A DNA stretch of 64,000 nucleotides from an uncultured Saprospiraceae bacterium (lineage in GTDB: Bacteria; Bacteroidota; Bacteroidia; Chitinophagales; Saprospiraceae): NCBI GenBank assembly GCA_937942435.1, contig CALDEM010000056.1, positions 26,162 to 90,161 of the forward strand, written 5' to 3'. The notes below the pieces were generated by a model. It ran no database searches. It was not told the DNA's origin and worked only from the letters and a program-made list of their open reading frames with translations. Shown piece by piece: positions 37,741 to 46,802 of this stretch. Positions within the stretch are counted from its first letter, which is position 1. Every line of letters starts with the position of its first letter. The position numbers and the translations under genes were made by a program.

Positions 37741-40473
37741 ATGAAACTCTTTTACGTCATTCTAATTGTGGTTTTCGATATAACCTTTTTGTCTGCACAA
37801 GAAGTACCGTTACCGGAGCATCCTAATCCCATCAAGATGCGGAGCCAATGGCAAAACTTGAATGGAGCATGGGAATTTGCTTTTGACTCTTTAGATATTG
37901 GTGTCAAAGAAGGATGGCAGAATGGAGATAAGCCGTTCACCCAAAGTATAATGGTTCCTTTTCCTTGGGGTTCTAAATTGTCACAAGTCTCGGATGATAC
38001 CGATATAGGATGGTATAAGAAGAATATCAATGTCCCTAATAAGTGGAGTGGTGATCGATTATTTTTAATTATTGGTGCTTCGGACTGGGAGACTCATGTC
38101 TGGTTAGATGGTCGATTAGTAGGTTCGCATCAAGGAGGTTATGTTCCATTTGAATTTGATCTTTCTGATTTTTTAGAATACGGCAGAGACCAATCATTGG
38201 TTATCCGAGTGGATGACAAGCGACGGCCACATACTTTATATGGTAAGCAAGGATATGGCAATGCTAGAGGGATCTGGCAGACCATATACTTTGAAGCAAG
38301 GGGACAATCGTATATAGATCATCTGCAAGTAACACCAGATATAGACAATGATCAAGCAATTGTAAAAGTGTTTTTACCAGAACCAGTTGAGCAAGAGACG
38401 GAAGTTGCTGTAAGTATAACTGGAGGAGATGCGACGATCGAAGGTGTTGTTAAGTTTAAGAAAGATCAACGGGTTGCTAAAGCAACAGTCACGATTCCTA
38501 ATCCCAAATTATGGAATCTGGAAGAGCCTTTTCTCTATGAAATAGAGGCCACTAGGGGTTCTGACAAATTGAAAAGTTACTTCGGTATGCGCAAGGTGAG
38601 TGTGATGAATCTGCCCGGTACAGATCATCCATATATCGCGCTCAATAACAAACCAATCTATCTACAGTTAGCCTTGGATCAATCCTATCATCCAGATGGA
38701 TATTATGCTTTTCCTTCTGATCAGTTTATAAAAGAAGAGATCTTAAGAAGTAAGTCGATTGGTCTCAATGGTATCAGAACGCACATCAAGGTAGAAGTAC
38801 CACGGAAGCTCTATTGGGCAGATAGGTTAGGGCTCCTGGTGATGGAAGATTTACCCAATAGCTGGGGCGAGCCTGAAGAGCGGATGAGACGCGAGTCTAC
38901 TTATACGCTCGAGGAGATGATCAAAAGAGATTATAATCATCCTTCCATTTTCTCTTGGGTGATTATGAATGAAACATGGGGATTATTCACTGATACGGAA
39001 GAAGGAAAAAAGTACTTGCCTGAGACACAAAAGTGGGTAGAGTCACTATATCACTTGACTAAGTCTCTGGATGATACACGGATCGTAGAAGATAACTCTA
39101 TCTGCTGCGGGCGAGGACATACGGTTACTGATCTTAACTCATGGCATGTCTATCTGCCTGGTTATGAGTGGGATGATCATCTAAAGAATATAAGTGATAA
39201 CTCTTTTGAAGGCAGCACTTTTCATTATGAAGAAGGTTATAAGCAAGGCTTAGAGCCAAATATAAATTCTGAATGTGGTAATGTCTGGGGCTATGATGGC
39301 AGTGCTGGGGATGTAGATTGGTCTTGGGACTATCATCGGATGATCAACGTGTTTAGAAAGTATCCGAAGATAGGAGGATGGCTTTATACGGAGCATCATG
39401 ATGTCATCAACGAATGGAATGGTTACTGGCGTTTTGATAGAAGTGAAAAGCACACGGGACTTGGAGCGTTAGTCCCCGGCATGACGCTCAATGATCTACA
39501 TAGTGATATCTATATCTCTACTGGTCAGGATATCTCTTATGATGCAACAGCAGGATCACAATTGGAGATTCCTCTCTATCTGTCTGTGATGACTGACAAA
39601 GCTTTATCCAGTAAGCTTAATCTAACTTATGATGTCGATGTCATAGATAACTATGGACGCTCTTTGAAAAGTGTGATCAAAGATTCTATTCAGATAGATT
39701 ATGTGCCATGGAAGCAAGCTGAGCTGAGTCCTTTACAACTTGCAGTACCTGATATGAACGGTGTCGCAAACGTAAAGCTGATTCTAAAAACACCTGCTGG
39801 TGATATCATCCATCGCAATATTGTTCATCTTGTCATCACTGGTTCAACTGCTGATGTTGGTGCCGCCTCTTTCTCTGCGCCTGCTAAAGAATATAAATCT
39901 GCAAACTGGAGTAAAAAAACTTGGGATGCTATGGAAGGCAAAAAAGTCAATGGAGCAGGTTCGGGCTACTTCGAATATGAAATAGAGATCCCTGCTGGAA
40001 CTGACTTGTCAAAAGCCAAAGCTGCCTACTTTATAGTTGAAGCTTCTGCGAAAGAGTTATTTGTAAAAGATCAAAAAGAGTATGAAAAGGACCTTGACTT
40101 TATGAGGGGGTCTATAGTCGCTCCCAGTGGTAATCCTAACTCATATCCAATGACTGATGATACGCTTTATCCTACATCGGTTAAAGTCTTTATCAATGGA
40201 AAATTACAAAGACAACTGGACTTGCCAGATGATCCGGCAGATCATAGAGGCGTTCTTTCGTGGCATTCTCAATTAAAAGATAGAAAACTAAGAGAAGCTG
40301 GTTCTTATGGCTATCCAGTTAATGTCCTGCTCAATAAGGAGTCATTCATTGAGATAGTAGATGCAGGCAAGATGACCGTCAGACTTGAGGTAGAAGGGGA
40401 AGGAGGATTGGCTATCTATGGTAAGAACTTTGGAAGGTATCCATTTGACCCTTCGTTGGTGGTTACTTTTTGA
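37741..40473 (+). CDS. Glycoside hydrolase family 2 (beta-galactosidase/glucuronidase-like), secreted
   Basis: A 910-residue exported GH2 enzyme. The signal peptide is MKLFYVILIVVFDITFLSAQ. The N-terminal jellyroll (about 30-185) contains WYKKNINVP, ASDWETHVWLDGRLVGSHQGGY and GYGNARGIWQ. An Ig-like domain follows to about 285, then the TIM barrel. The likely acid/base is E411 in IMNETWG, and the nucleophile is E511 in NSECGNVWG. GIRTHIKVEVPRKLYWADRLG is near 345-365. A C-terminal beta region of about 270 residues follows. Linkage specificity cannot be read: beta-galactosidase, beta-glucuronidase and beta-mannosidase are all possible. Its place after a sulfatase points to a sulfated algal or similar glycan. 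Confidence 0.92.
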   Translation: MKLFYVILIVVFDITFLSAQEVPLPEHPNPIKMRSQWQNLNGAWEFAFDSLDIGVKEGWQNGDKPFTQSIMVPFPWGSKLSQVSDDTDIGWYKKNINVPNKWSGDRLFLIIGASDWETHVWLDGRLVGSHQGGYVPFEFDLSDFLEYGRDQSLVIRVDDKRRPHTLYGKQGYGNARGIWQTIYFEARGQSYIDHLQVTPDIDNDQAIVKVFLPEPVEQETEVAVSITGGDATIEGVVKFKKDQRVAKATVTIPNPKLWNLEEPFLYEIEATRGSDKLKSYFGMRKVSVMNLPGTDHPYIALNNKPIYLQLALDQSYHPDGYYAFPSDQFIKEEILRSKSIGLNGIRTHIKVEVPRKLYWADRLGLLVMEDLPNSWGEPEERMRRESTYTLEEMIKRDYNHPSIFSWVIMNETWGLFTDTEEGKKYLPETQKWVESLYHLTKSLDDTRIVEDNSICCGRGHTVTDLNSWHVYLPGYEWDDHLKNISDNSFEGSTFHYEEGYKQGLEPNINSECGNVWGYDGSAGDVDWSWDYHRMINVFRKYPKIGGWLYTEHHDVINEWNGYWRFDRSEKHTGLGALVPGMTLNDLHSDIYISTGQDISYDATAGSQLEIPLYLSVMTDKALSSKLNLTYDVDVIDNYGRSLKSVIKDSIQIDYVPWKQAELSPLQLAVPDMNGVANVKLILKTPAGDIIHRNIVHLVITGSTADVGAASFSAPAKEYKSANWSKKTWDAMEGKKVNGAGSGYFEYEIEIPAGTDLSKAKAAYFIVEASAKELFVKDQKEYEKDLDFMRGSIVAPSGNPNSYPMTDDTLYPTSVKVFINGKLQRQLDLPDDPADHRGVLSWHSQLKDRKLREAGSYGYPVNVLLNKESFIEIVDAGKMTVRLEVEGEGGLAIYGKNFGRYPFDPSLVVTF

Positions 40474-40495
40474 ACTGGGTCACTCAAAATAAGCT

Positions 40496-41299
40496 ATGAA
40501 TCCGCATTCAGATTATCAAGCCAAGAAGATTTACTCCTCAATAGTTATAGATGGAGATGTCAATAAGGACATATGGAATAACGCCCAGTGGAGTCAGCGA
40601 TTTGTTGATATGGTCACTGGGGATGCAGGGATGTATAATACGCAGACTGCCATCTTATGGAGTGATACTCATATGTATTTTGCTTTTCAAGCAGAGGAGC
40701 CATTTGTCGAAGCTTATTTGACAGAAAGAGATAGTATTATTTTCCAAGAGAATGATTTGGAATTGTTTATTGATGGCGGTGACTGTTATTATGAACTTGA
40801 AGTGAATGCTGCCAATACGATCTATGAAGTATTCTTTATCTGGAAAGATGCATATAAGAAAGGAGGGCGATTTGATCTGCCCCAGTTCGATGTTCACGGA
40901 CCATGTGCATATACATTTGGAGGAGACTATGACAGAAAGGCAGCGTCCTTTTGGAAAGGCACTCACCCAAGAGGGATAAGATGGGCCTTCACAGATTATG
41001 ATTTGCCTGGATTAGAGACTGCTGTTCAGATTGATGGAACACTTAATGACAATAGAGATATTGACAAAGGGTGGTCACTGGAGATTGGAATACCCTGGAG
41101 TAGTTTAGAGTTGCTTGCAGATGGCAAGACGATACCACCTACTGTAGGAGATGTTTGGAATATGTTCTTGGGCCGCTTTCAAAAGTTGATGGTTGGTGGA
41201 CAAGAAGTGCAGCCTCATCCCGCGATGGCACTGAGTAGTCATGGTGTTTATGATACGCATCTGCCGGATAAGTGGAGTAGGGTGGAGTTTGTTGATTAA
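40496..41299 (+). CDS. CBM9-like carbohydrate-binding protein
   Basis: A 267-residue protein resembling the carbohydrate-binding family 9-like group. It shows IVIDGDVNKDIWNNAQWS near residue 18, TAILWSDTHMYFAFQAEEP near 48, NDLELFIDGGDCYYELEVNA near 83, and GWSLEIGIPWSSL near 185, the expected order for this fold. It lacks a signal peptide, unlike its neighbours, so it may act in the cytoplasm or be exported with another protein. No upstream in-frame start would supply a signal. It ends the catabolic operon, 22 bases after the GH2 gene. Confidence 0.85.
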   Translation: MNPHSDYQAKKIYSSIVIDGDVNKDIWNNAQWSQRFVDMVTGDAGMYNTQTAILWSDTHMYFAFQAEEPFVEAYLTERDSIIFQENDLELFIDGGDCYYELEVNAANTIYEVFFIWKDAYKKGGRFDLPQFDVHGPCAYTFGGDYDRKAASFWKGTHPRGIRWAFTDYDLPGLETAVQIDGTLNDNRDIDKGWSLEIGIPWSSLELLADGKTIPPTVGDVWNMFLGRFQKLMVGGQEVQPHPAMALSSHGVYDTHLPDKWSRVEFVD

Positions 41300-41611
41300 T
41301 CATAAGTTTTAATTGATTCAGAGATCTTGACTTATGGCAATTTCGTTGGAGGTGATGTGAATACAACGATGATCTAAAAACCCATTATCATTAAGTTGTG
41401 TTTTGATTCAGAACTAAAAGAGAACTGTTTTATCTTTTAGGGAAGATCAAGAAGCAGTTGCGGGTTCACAAAAAAAGATTATTGTAACGAACACTTTATG
41501 CAATGGATCTATATTCTTAAGCTTTCCAAGATTTACCCTAAAAGCTCTCTTTTTGACACTGTATGCAATTTGAGGTTGACAGATTTTTGTAATTGAACAT
41601 AAAATTACAAT
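41300..41611. other. Intergenic region, nothing recognised
   Basis: 312 bases between the CBM9-like gene and the methyltransferase gene. I found no convincing terminator, tRNA or promoter consensus. Confidence 0.5.
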
Positions 41612-42244
41612 ATGACTTTAGATAAGAACGGTATAACAGAAAGTGTCCTTCAGAACTTACATGATGATGCTAAAAATGATTTACTACGAATCGGTAAAGG
41701 AATCGCGAAATCTATTTTTAGGCCGATACAGCCTTCCGATTTTGAAAATGCCTATTTACCTATTACGGAAGAGCAAGGAGTAGCTCTACGACAATTAATC
41801 ATAGATAATAACTGCAAAAATGTTGTAGAATTTGGCACCTCTTTGGGCATCTCTACGATTTATCTTGCAGATGGAGTTAGGCAAACAGGAGGAAAAGTGA
41901 TTACAACTGAAATATTAGAAAGTAAAGCCGCTCGTGCTGAGAATAATATTAGCAAAGCAGGCTTGAGTGATTTGGTGGAGTTCAGAGTTGGAGATGCAAT
42001 GGAAACCCTAAATGGTTATTCTAAGCTAATAGACTTTCTCTTCCTTGATGGCTGGAAGGACTTGTATTTGCCTTTATTTCAAATGTTGGAGCCTTGTTTT
42101 CATGCAGGAACATTGATTTATGCGGACAACATGGATATGTCAGGAACTCAGTATTATGGAGATTATGTCTTGGGTAAAGGAGCGACTTATAAGTCTCAAA
42201 TGGTGTACAAAGGAAAAGCCATGCTTACTGCCTGTGCAGCATGA
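41612..42244 (+). CDS. O-methyltransferase, class I SAM-dependent
   Basis: A 210-residue cytoplasmic methyltransferase of the O-methyltransferase family 3/CCoAOMT-like group. The SAM-binding glycine motif is VVEFGTSLGISTIYLA near residues 70-86, followed by KVITTEILESKA. The acidic post-motif LIDFLFLDGWKDLYLPLF is near 139-156 and GTLIYADNMDM near 168. Acceptor unknown. The AraC-type regulator follows in the same direction. Confidence 0.85.
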   Translation: MTLDKNGITESVLQNLHDDAKNDLLRIGKGIAKSIFRPIQPSDFENAYLPITEEQGVALRQLIIDNNCKNVVEFGTSLGISTIYLADGVRQTGGKVITTEILESKAARAENNISKAGLSDLVEFRVGDAMETLNGYSKLIDFLFLDGWKDLYLPLFQMLEPCFHAGTLIYADNMDMSGTQYYGDYVLGKGATYKSQMVYKGKAMLTACAA

Positions 42245-42304
42245 TAGGCTATATTGATATTAATACATGGGACTCCATTGTCTCTATAATAGCAGTGTAG
42301 TTCT

Positions 42305-42312
42305 TATCTTTG
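42305..42312 (+). promoter_or_regulatory. Candidate -7 box (TATCTTTG)
   Basis: A good TAnnTTTG match just before the ATG at 42321. Transcription would start at about 42319, giving an almost leaderless mRNA. This argues against the upstream in-frame ATG at 42267. A TTG lies at 42278-42280, 24 bases upstream, a little far for -33. Confidence 0.5.
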
Positions 42313-42320
42313 TAGATGTC

Positions 42321-43202
42321 ATGAACAAGAAATACAAAGAGATTTCCTTCGTCAACACTAGAGTCGGTCATTTTGAATTTGACTGTATCGACTATGAGGA
42401 GCTATTAGAGATGTCGCCTCCCGATCACAGCCAATTTGAATTTCACAAACTTTCTTTTTTTGTGGTCCTTCTATTTACTGGTAAGTCAGGACTTTATAAC
42501 TTGAATTTCAAAGATTACGGGATCAAAAAAGGTACACTCTTTACGCTCAGAAAAGACAATATCCATAAGTTTTATAAAAATAGAGCGACAGGGCATTTGC
42601 TCGTTTTTACGGAGGATTTTATTCTGAATAACTCAAGTGATGTTGAGGCGTCTAAGACCTTTTCGCTGTTTAATGAAATGCTGGCTTCTCCAAAAATACA
42701 ACTCAACAAAAAAGACTATGATGCTGTCATAATGTTAATCGACTTAATTAAGCAAGAATACCTTAGTAATAAAGATGACTATTCACTGAGTATCATCAGA
42801 AGTTATCTACAAGTCATTATAACCAAGTTATTTCGCATCAAGTCCAAAGGTAATGTAGTGTTCGATAAGAGGAAATACATATCTATGTTTTTACAACTGC
42901 AATCATTGATTGAAAAGGAATGCTTTAAACATAAGAAGGTTGCCTATTATGCTAAACAGATGGCCGTATCTGCAAAAACCTTAAACAACGTTACCCAGAG
43001 CATCTTGGATCGATCTGCAAAGACATTGATTAATGAAATAGTGATTATGCGAACCAAGCAATTAATTATTAATTCATCAGACTCCCTTTCAGAAATTGGA
43101 TATCAAGTTGGATTTGAGGATCCGACAAATTTTTTCAAATATTTTAGGAGGTATACAGGAGTCTCTCCACGACAGTTCAAGGCCAAATATCAGTCGATAT
43201 AA
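42321..43202 (+). CDS. AraC family transcriptional regulator
   Basis: A 293-residue DNA-binding regulator. The N-terminal half is a cupin-like sensing domain (FHKLSFFVVLLFTGKSGLYNLNF, GTLFTLRKDN). The C-terminal about 100 residues are an AraC double helix-turn-helix. It ends with SLSEIGYQVGFEDPTNFFKYFRR and TGVSPRQFKAKY, the family signature. The ATG at 42321 is preferred over 42267, because the extra 18 residues look unlike coding sequence and overlap a promoter box. It probably responds to a small molecule and may control the downstream SnoaL-type genes at 43318 and 43722 (inference from proximity). Confidence 0.88.
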   Translation: MNKKYKEISFVNTRVGHFEFDCIDYEELLEMSPPDHSQFEFHKLSFFVVLLFTGKSGLYNLNFKDYGIKKGTLFTLRKDNIHKFYKNRATGHLLVFTEDFILNNSSDVEASKTFSLFNEMLASPKIQLNKKDYDAVIMLIDLIKQEYLSNKDDYSLSIIRSYLQVIITKLFRIKSKGNVVFDKRKYISMFLQLQSLIEKECFKHKKVAYYAKQMAVSAKTLNNVTQSILDRSAKTLINEIVIMRTKQLIINSSDSLSEIGYQVGFEDPTNFFKYFRRYTGVSPRQFKAKYQSI

Positions 43203-43280
43203 TATTCATCCAGAACACGACTTTCCCATTTTCACCTTAAGTAGGTGGATTTTCATCTTATAGGACCTGCCCTCCTAATC

Positions 43281-43288
43281 TACCTTTG
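43281..43288 (+). promoter_or_regulatory. Candidate -7 box (TACCTTTG)
   Basis: TAnnTTTG match 30 bases before the ATG at 43318. Transcription would start near 43295. Confidence 0.5.
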
Positions 43289-43317
43289 TGTCATAAGTAA
43301 CAATAAATCATATAACA

Positions 43318-43725
43318 ATGACTAACAAAGAAGCAGTGATGGCCTTTTATCAAAAGGCGCTAACAGTTAACAAAGAGACTAACCCAGAGGCAGCCTTGTC
43401 AGACATATTGGCGGATAACTTTGTCTCTAAAGGATCTGTAGAGTCAAAGACTAAGGATCAACTCTCGGGACAACTTGGATTCTTTTGGCAATTGATTCCA
43501 GACCTGCAATGGGTGCCACAAGAAATAGTAAACGAAGGCAACAAGTATGTAGTAAGGAGCAAGGCAACAGGTACACCAAAGGGGAATTTTATGGGATTGC
43601 CTACAGATGGTACTAAGTCCTTTGAAATTATGACCATTGACATACATGCTGTGATAAATGGAAAAGTTCAAGAAGTCTATCACTTAGAAGATTGGGGAAC
43701 AGCAATGAAGCAACTGAAGTCATGA
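43318..43725 (+). CDS. SnoaL-like ester cyclase family protein
   Basis: A 135-residue cytoplasmic NTF2-fold protein of the SnoaL/ester-cyclase group. It opens with a helix (KEAVMAFYQKALTVN), then LSDILADNFVSKG, the FFWQLIPDLQWVPQEIVNEGNKYVVRSKATGT core split over several strands, and the terminal HLEDWGTAMKQL typical of the family. Its stop overlaps the ATG of the next SnoaL-like gene by four bases (ATGA), so the two are translationally coupled. Substrate unknown. Confidence 0.85.
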   Translation: MTNKEAVMAFYQKALTVNKETNPEAALSDILADNFVSKGSVESKTKDQLSGQLGFFWQLIPDLQWVPQEIVNEGNKYVVRSKATGTPKGNFMGLPTDGTKSFEIMTIDIHAVINGKVQEVYHLEDWGTAMKQLKS

Positions 43726-44258
43726 AAAATATAATTGTTATTTTTATACTTAGTTTTTTGATGGTATTAGTAGGATGCGATTTTACTAAGACCCAGCCAT
43801 CAAATGATAATAAGCAAATAGGTCAAAACTTAAGAGAAAATAATATGGATACACAATCAAAAGCAACGCTAGATATTGCAATGAGATTTATGGATGCGAT
43901 GGGAAAAGGTGAGATGGAAACTATGATGGGATTGATGCACGAAGATATGGTGTGGCAAAATGCAGGTGACCCAAATGTGCCTTGGATCGGACCATGGAAG
44001 GGGAAGAAGGCAATATTAGAAGACTTCATGCCAAAATTTGGAGCAGGGTTTAAAACGATAAAATGGGAACCTAATGATGCGTTTGCCAAAGATGATACCG
44101 CTGCTTTCTTCGGCCAGATGATCGGCGAATTAACTAATTCAGGACAACAAACAGCAGAATTTACTTATGCTTTAAGAGTCAAAGTGAAGGATGGTCAAGT
44201 TATCCTTTGGAATTGGTTTGAAGACAGCTACGAAGTGTCAAGGGTGTATAATATGTAG
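43722..44258 (+). CDS. SnoaL-like lipoprotein
   Basis: A 178-residue lipoprotein. The ATG overlapping the preceding stop gives MKNIIVIFILSFLMVLVGC, a proper lipoprotein signal with lipobox LVGC. A further start 10 codons upstream would spoil it. Residues about 45-178 are an NTF2/SnoaL-like domain (RFMDAMGKGEMETMMGLMHEDMVW, GPWKGKKAILEDF). It is the exported counterpart of the cytoplasmic SnoaL-like protein encoded just upstream. Role unknown. Confidence 0.82.
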   Translation: MKNIIVIFILSFLMVLVGCDFTKTQPSNDNKQIGQNLRENNMDTQSKATLDIAMRFMDAMGKGEMETMMGLMHEDMVWQNAGDPNVPWIGPWKGKKAILEDFMPKFGAGFKTIKWEPNDAFAKDDTAAFFGQMIGELTNSGQQTAEFTYALRVKVKDGQVILWNWFEDSYEVSRVYNM

Positions 44259-44293
44259 CGGAATCAGGATACGACAATGAGTCATCAATCGTT

Positions 44294-44776
44294 ATGTCTG
44301 TTAGAGCATATAACATGAGAAAAAAGTGGGACTCCAAAGAGGAAAGATATTTTGGTATCGGTGTCTTTAGACCAAAGAATGAAGAAAACATCGGCTCTTT
44401 GTGGCGTACTGCTTATATCTATGGAGCCAATTTCATTTTTATTATAGACGCTAAGTACAAAAAGAACACTTCAGATGTTTTAAAAGTGTGGTCTAAGATT
44501 CCATTATTTCAATATGAATCAATTGATGCTTTTATCCAAACTGTGCCATACAGTTGTAAGGTCATAGGCATCGAGATGGATAAGAAGTCAACATCTATTA
44601 AGGAGTTTGTACATCCAGAACGAGCTATATATTTGTTGGGTTCTGAGGACAATGGATTAACCAAGGAGTTAAAGAACAAGTGTCAAGAACTTGTTGTCTT
44701 GCCTGGCAAGGAATCACTAAATGTTGCAGTAGCGGGGAGTATTGTGATATTTGATCGGATTAATAAGATGGAATAA
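44294..44776 (+). CDS. TrmH/SpoU family RNA methyltransferase
   Basis: A 160-residue SPOUT-class methyltransferase with the trefoil-knot motifs ENIGSLWRTAYIYGANFIFII near residue 31, YLLGSEDNGLTKEL near 112, and VVLPGKESLNVAVAGSIVIFD at the C-terminus. It lacks the N-terminal substrate-binding extension of RlmB/TrmH, so the RNA target cannot be assigned. An internal ATG at 44315 is an equally plausible start. It is convergent with the serine hydrolase gene. Confidence 0.87.
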   Translation: MSVRAYNMRKKWDSKEERYFGIGVFRPKNEENIGSLWRTAYIYGANFIFIIDAKYKKNTSDVLKVWSKIPLFQYESIDAFIQTVPYSCKVIGIEMDKKSTSIKEFVHPERAIYLLGSEDNGLTKELKNKCQELVVLPGKESLNVAVAGSIVIFDRINKME

Positions 44777-44831
44777 TTGAACTACCGCTGTCCTTGTTTA
44801 AGCATTTTCAACCTCGTATTAATATTCTAAG

Positions 44832-46271
44832 TTATTCGACCATTCTTTCAAACTCCATACCATTGCTCGCTTGAAAGCCATTTACTGTCCCATCTGATAC
44901 TTGAAATTCTATATTCAAATTGGTGTTGAAATCTAAGAATCTTGTTTCGGTTAATGGATTTAGATTAAGAGTTCCAATGGGTGTATTTGCCTTGAGCATA
45001 CCTTCTTCTAATATAAAGGTGACGACTAATCCCTGTCCTTTCATTACATACTTGCCAGCATAGGAACCTAGTTGATCTTGTGATAAGGTGATAATCTCAA
45101 TTATTTTTCTTCTACCTATCGGCCAGTTATATTGATTAGCGATTGCATTTTCTATTTCTTTAATTAGACTACCACCGTTATCGGCATTGGTCATAATTAT
45201 GGCTGCATGCCCAAGATGAGCAAATGCTGTCATGTTATTGGTAAAGCCTTCATTCTTTCCACCGTGACCAAATATCAATGAATCCCTTTCACCTCTTAAT
45301 GATGGACCTAGTCCCCAATCACTCTTATGCTTGGTTAACATAAGTTCTACAGTTTCTTTACTTAGTGTACCGTTTACTTTTCCTTTTATAATCTCTTGGA
45401 TCTCGATACAGTATCGAGCCAGTTCACTTGGTGTCGTCCATAAGCCCGCAGCAGCTTGTTCTGGATAATTATGCCAGAGCCCTTCTGTGATATTACCGCC
45501 GCCATCATATGCCGCACTGATATTGCTTTGCCATTTTTCGGAGACGGGTTGTTCATATGTGCTTTGTCTCATGCCCATAGGAAGAAGTATGTGCTCTGAT
45601 AAATATGAATCAAATGATTGGCCACTCACATCTTCGACCGCTTTTTCCATGACTGTGTATCCGCCGCCTGAATACCTCCACATGGATCCCGGCACAACAT
45701 CAACTGATACAATTCCTGTATTGCCCTTCCCGCTTAAGACGTCTATGTCACTTGGAAATGAATCATCTTGATCATAACCAGGAAAACCATGGACGGTTGT
45801 TCCAGCAGTATGGGTGAGCAATCTTCGTATGGTTACTTTTTCCTTTACAGTAAATTCATTATCAGGCACTTGCCATCCTTTAAGATATCTGTTGACATTC
45901 TGATCTAAGCCAATATCTCCGTTCTCATAGAGTTTAAGGGCAGCGAGCGCAGCAATAGGTTTACTGATTGAGCCTGCTTGAAATAATGTGTTCTCATCTA
46001 CTTTCGCACCTGTCTTAGTGTTGGCTACACCGTATCCTTTGGCCCATTTGATTTCACCATTTTGCACGATGGCTATACTCACGCCAGGTACATTATAGTG
46101 ATCCATTCTCTCCAAGATGTTGTGAGTTCTGACCGTATCTCCTATGACTTGTATGGTTTCTAAAAGGCTGTTTTCTATAGCTTGTATTTCATCTATGAAG
46201 GCTTGATCAGTTTGTGTCCAAGCATGGGATAAGAACGAGATGGTGAAAAGGAAGCTTAGGCATGTGCGCAT
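44832..46271 (-). CDS. Secreted serine hydrolase, beta-lactamase/AmpC-like family
   Basis: A 479-residue exported protein of the class C beta-lactamase/D-alanyl-D-alanine peptidase-related family. From the ATG at 46271 the signal peptide reads MRTCLSFLFTISFLSHAWTQ. An upstream ATG at 46319 adds 16 residues that weaken it. The nucleophile motif is SISK, followed by a YSGGGY tyrosine motif near residue 200 and an HGGKNEGF motif near 340. LLTHTAG is also typical. A C-terminal lipocalin-like beta domain of about 100 residues follows (LGSYAGKYV...). Most such proteins are peptidases or esterases, so antibiotic resistance should not be assumed. Confidence 0.88.
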   Translation of the reverse strand: MRTCLSFLFTISFLSHAWTQTDQAFIDEIQAIENSLLETIQVIGDTVRTHNILERMDHYNVPGVSIAIVQNGEIKWAKGYGVANTKTGAKVDENTLFQAGSISKPIAALAALKLYENGDIGLDQNVNRYLKGWQVPDNEFTVKEKVTIRRLLTHTAGTTVHGFPGYDQDDSFPSDIDVLSGKGNTGIVSVDVVPGSMWRYSGGGYTVMEKAVEDVSGQSFDSYLSEHILLPMGMRQSTYEQPVSEKWQSNISAAYDGGGNITEGLWHNYPEQAAAGLWTTPSELARYCIEIQEIIKGKVNGTLSKETVELMLTKHKSDWGLGPSLRGERDSLIFGHGGKNEGFTNNMTAFAHLGHAAIIMTNADNGGSLIKEIENAIANQYNWPIGRRKIIEIITLSQDQLGSYAGKYVMKGQGLVVTFILEEGMLKANTPIGTLNLNPLTETRFLDFNTNLNIEFQVSDGTVNGFQASNGMEFERMVE

Positions 46272-46397
46272 GAAAAGAGGTATGTATTGATTAATGCTTT
46301 GAAAGATAAGCATTGCCATTGAAATCTCTCGTTTTTATCTACCAACGGATAGTTATGAGTGACAAATACTTAGAAGAGAATTCAACCTATCATAAAG

Positions 46398-46703
46398 TAG
46401 TTAATTAAATCAGATAGTGTCCTCTTAGGCTCGTGGTTATTTTCTATTATCTTCGTTTGGATCGTTAACAATATATCTTTTGCTCTAAATACCCAAGTCG
46501 AAGAATGGACAATAAAACACAACGTTCAAAAGGGTGACGTTCAACCAATTGATAAGATTTGGAATATTTCAAAAAGATGGTATGACAATCATCTAAGTCC
46601 TGAATGGAAAAAATGGACGATTGATCAAGCCAAGGAAATATTTAGAGAATTTGGATTGGTAAATAGAATATGGCATCTGGATGACTCGAATGAAAGGTTT
46701 TAG
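46398..46703 (+). pseudogene. Decayed gene, resembles C-terminus of alkylmercury-lyase-like proteins
   Basis: An open frame without any start codon ends at TAG 46701-46703. Its last 70 codons look genuinely coding, with a helix pattern W..S..WYDN.LSPEWKKWT.DQA.EIFREFGL..R.WHL. I associate this with the C-terminal part of MerB-like (alkylmercury lyase family) proteins of Bacteroidota, and the preceding EEW segment fits that too. The N-terminal two thirds are missing, with an in-frame stop at about 46390. It is either a remnant or a frameshifted gene. The family link is from memory and is the weak part. Confidence 0.45.
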
Positions 46704-46802
46704 AATAAGAATGTAGAGATTCTGACATTAGATAATCGTAGCGAATTAAAATAGACACCACAAGACTTAGGATATCATCAATCCGCGAAATACCAAAGCT
46801 AA

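Noticed and set aside
44832..46271. Reading the serine hydrolase as an antibiotic-resistance beta-lactamase
   Set aside because: It has the SxxK motif but belongs to the broad AmpC/PBP-like family with a lipocalin-like tail. Most such proteins are peptidases or esterases.
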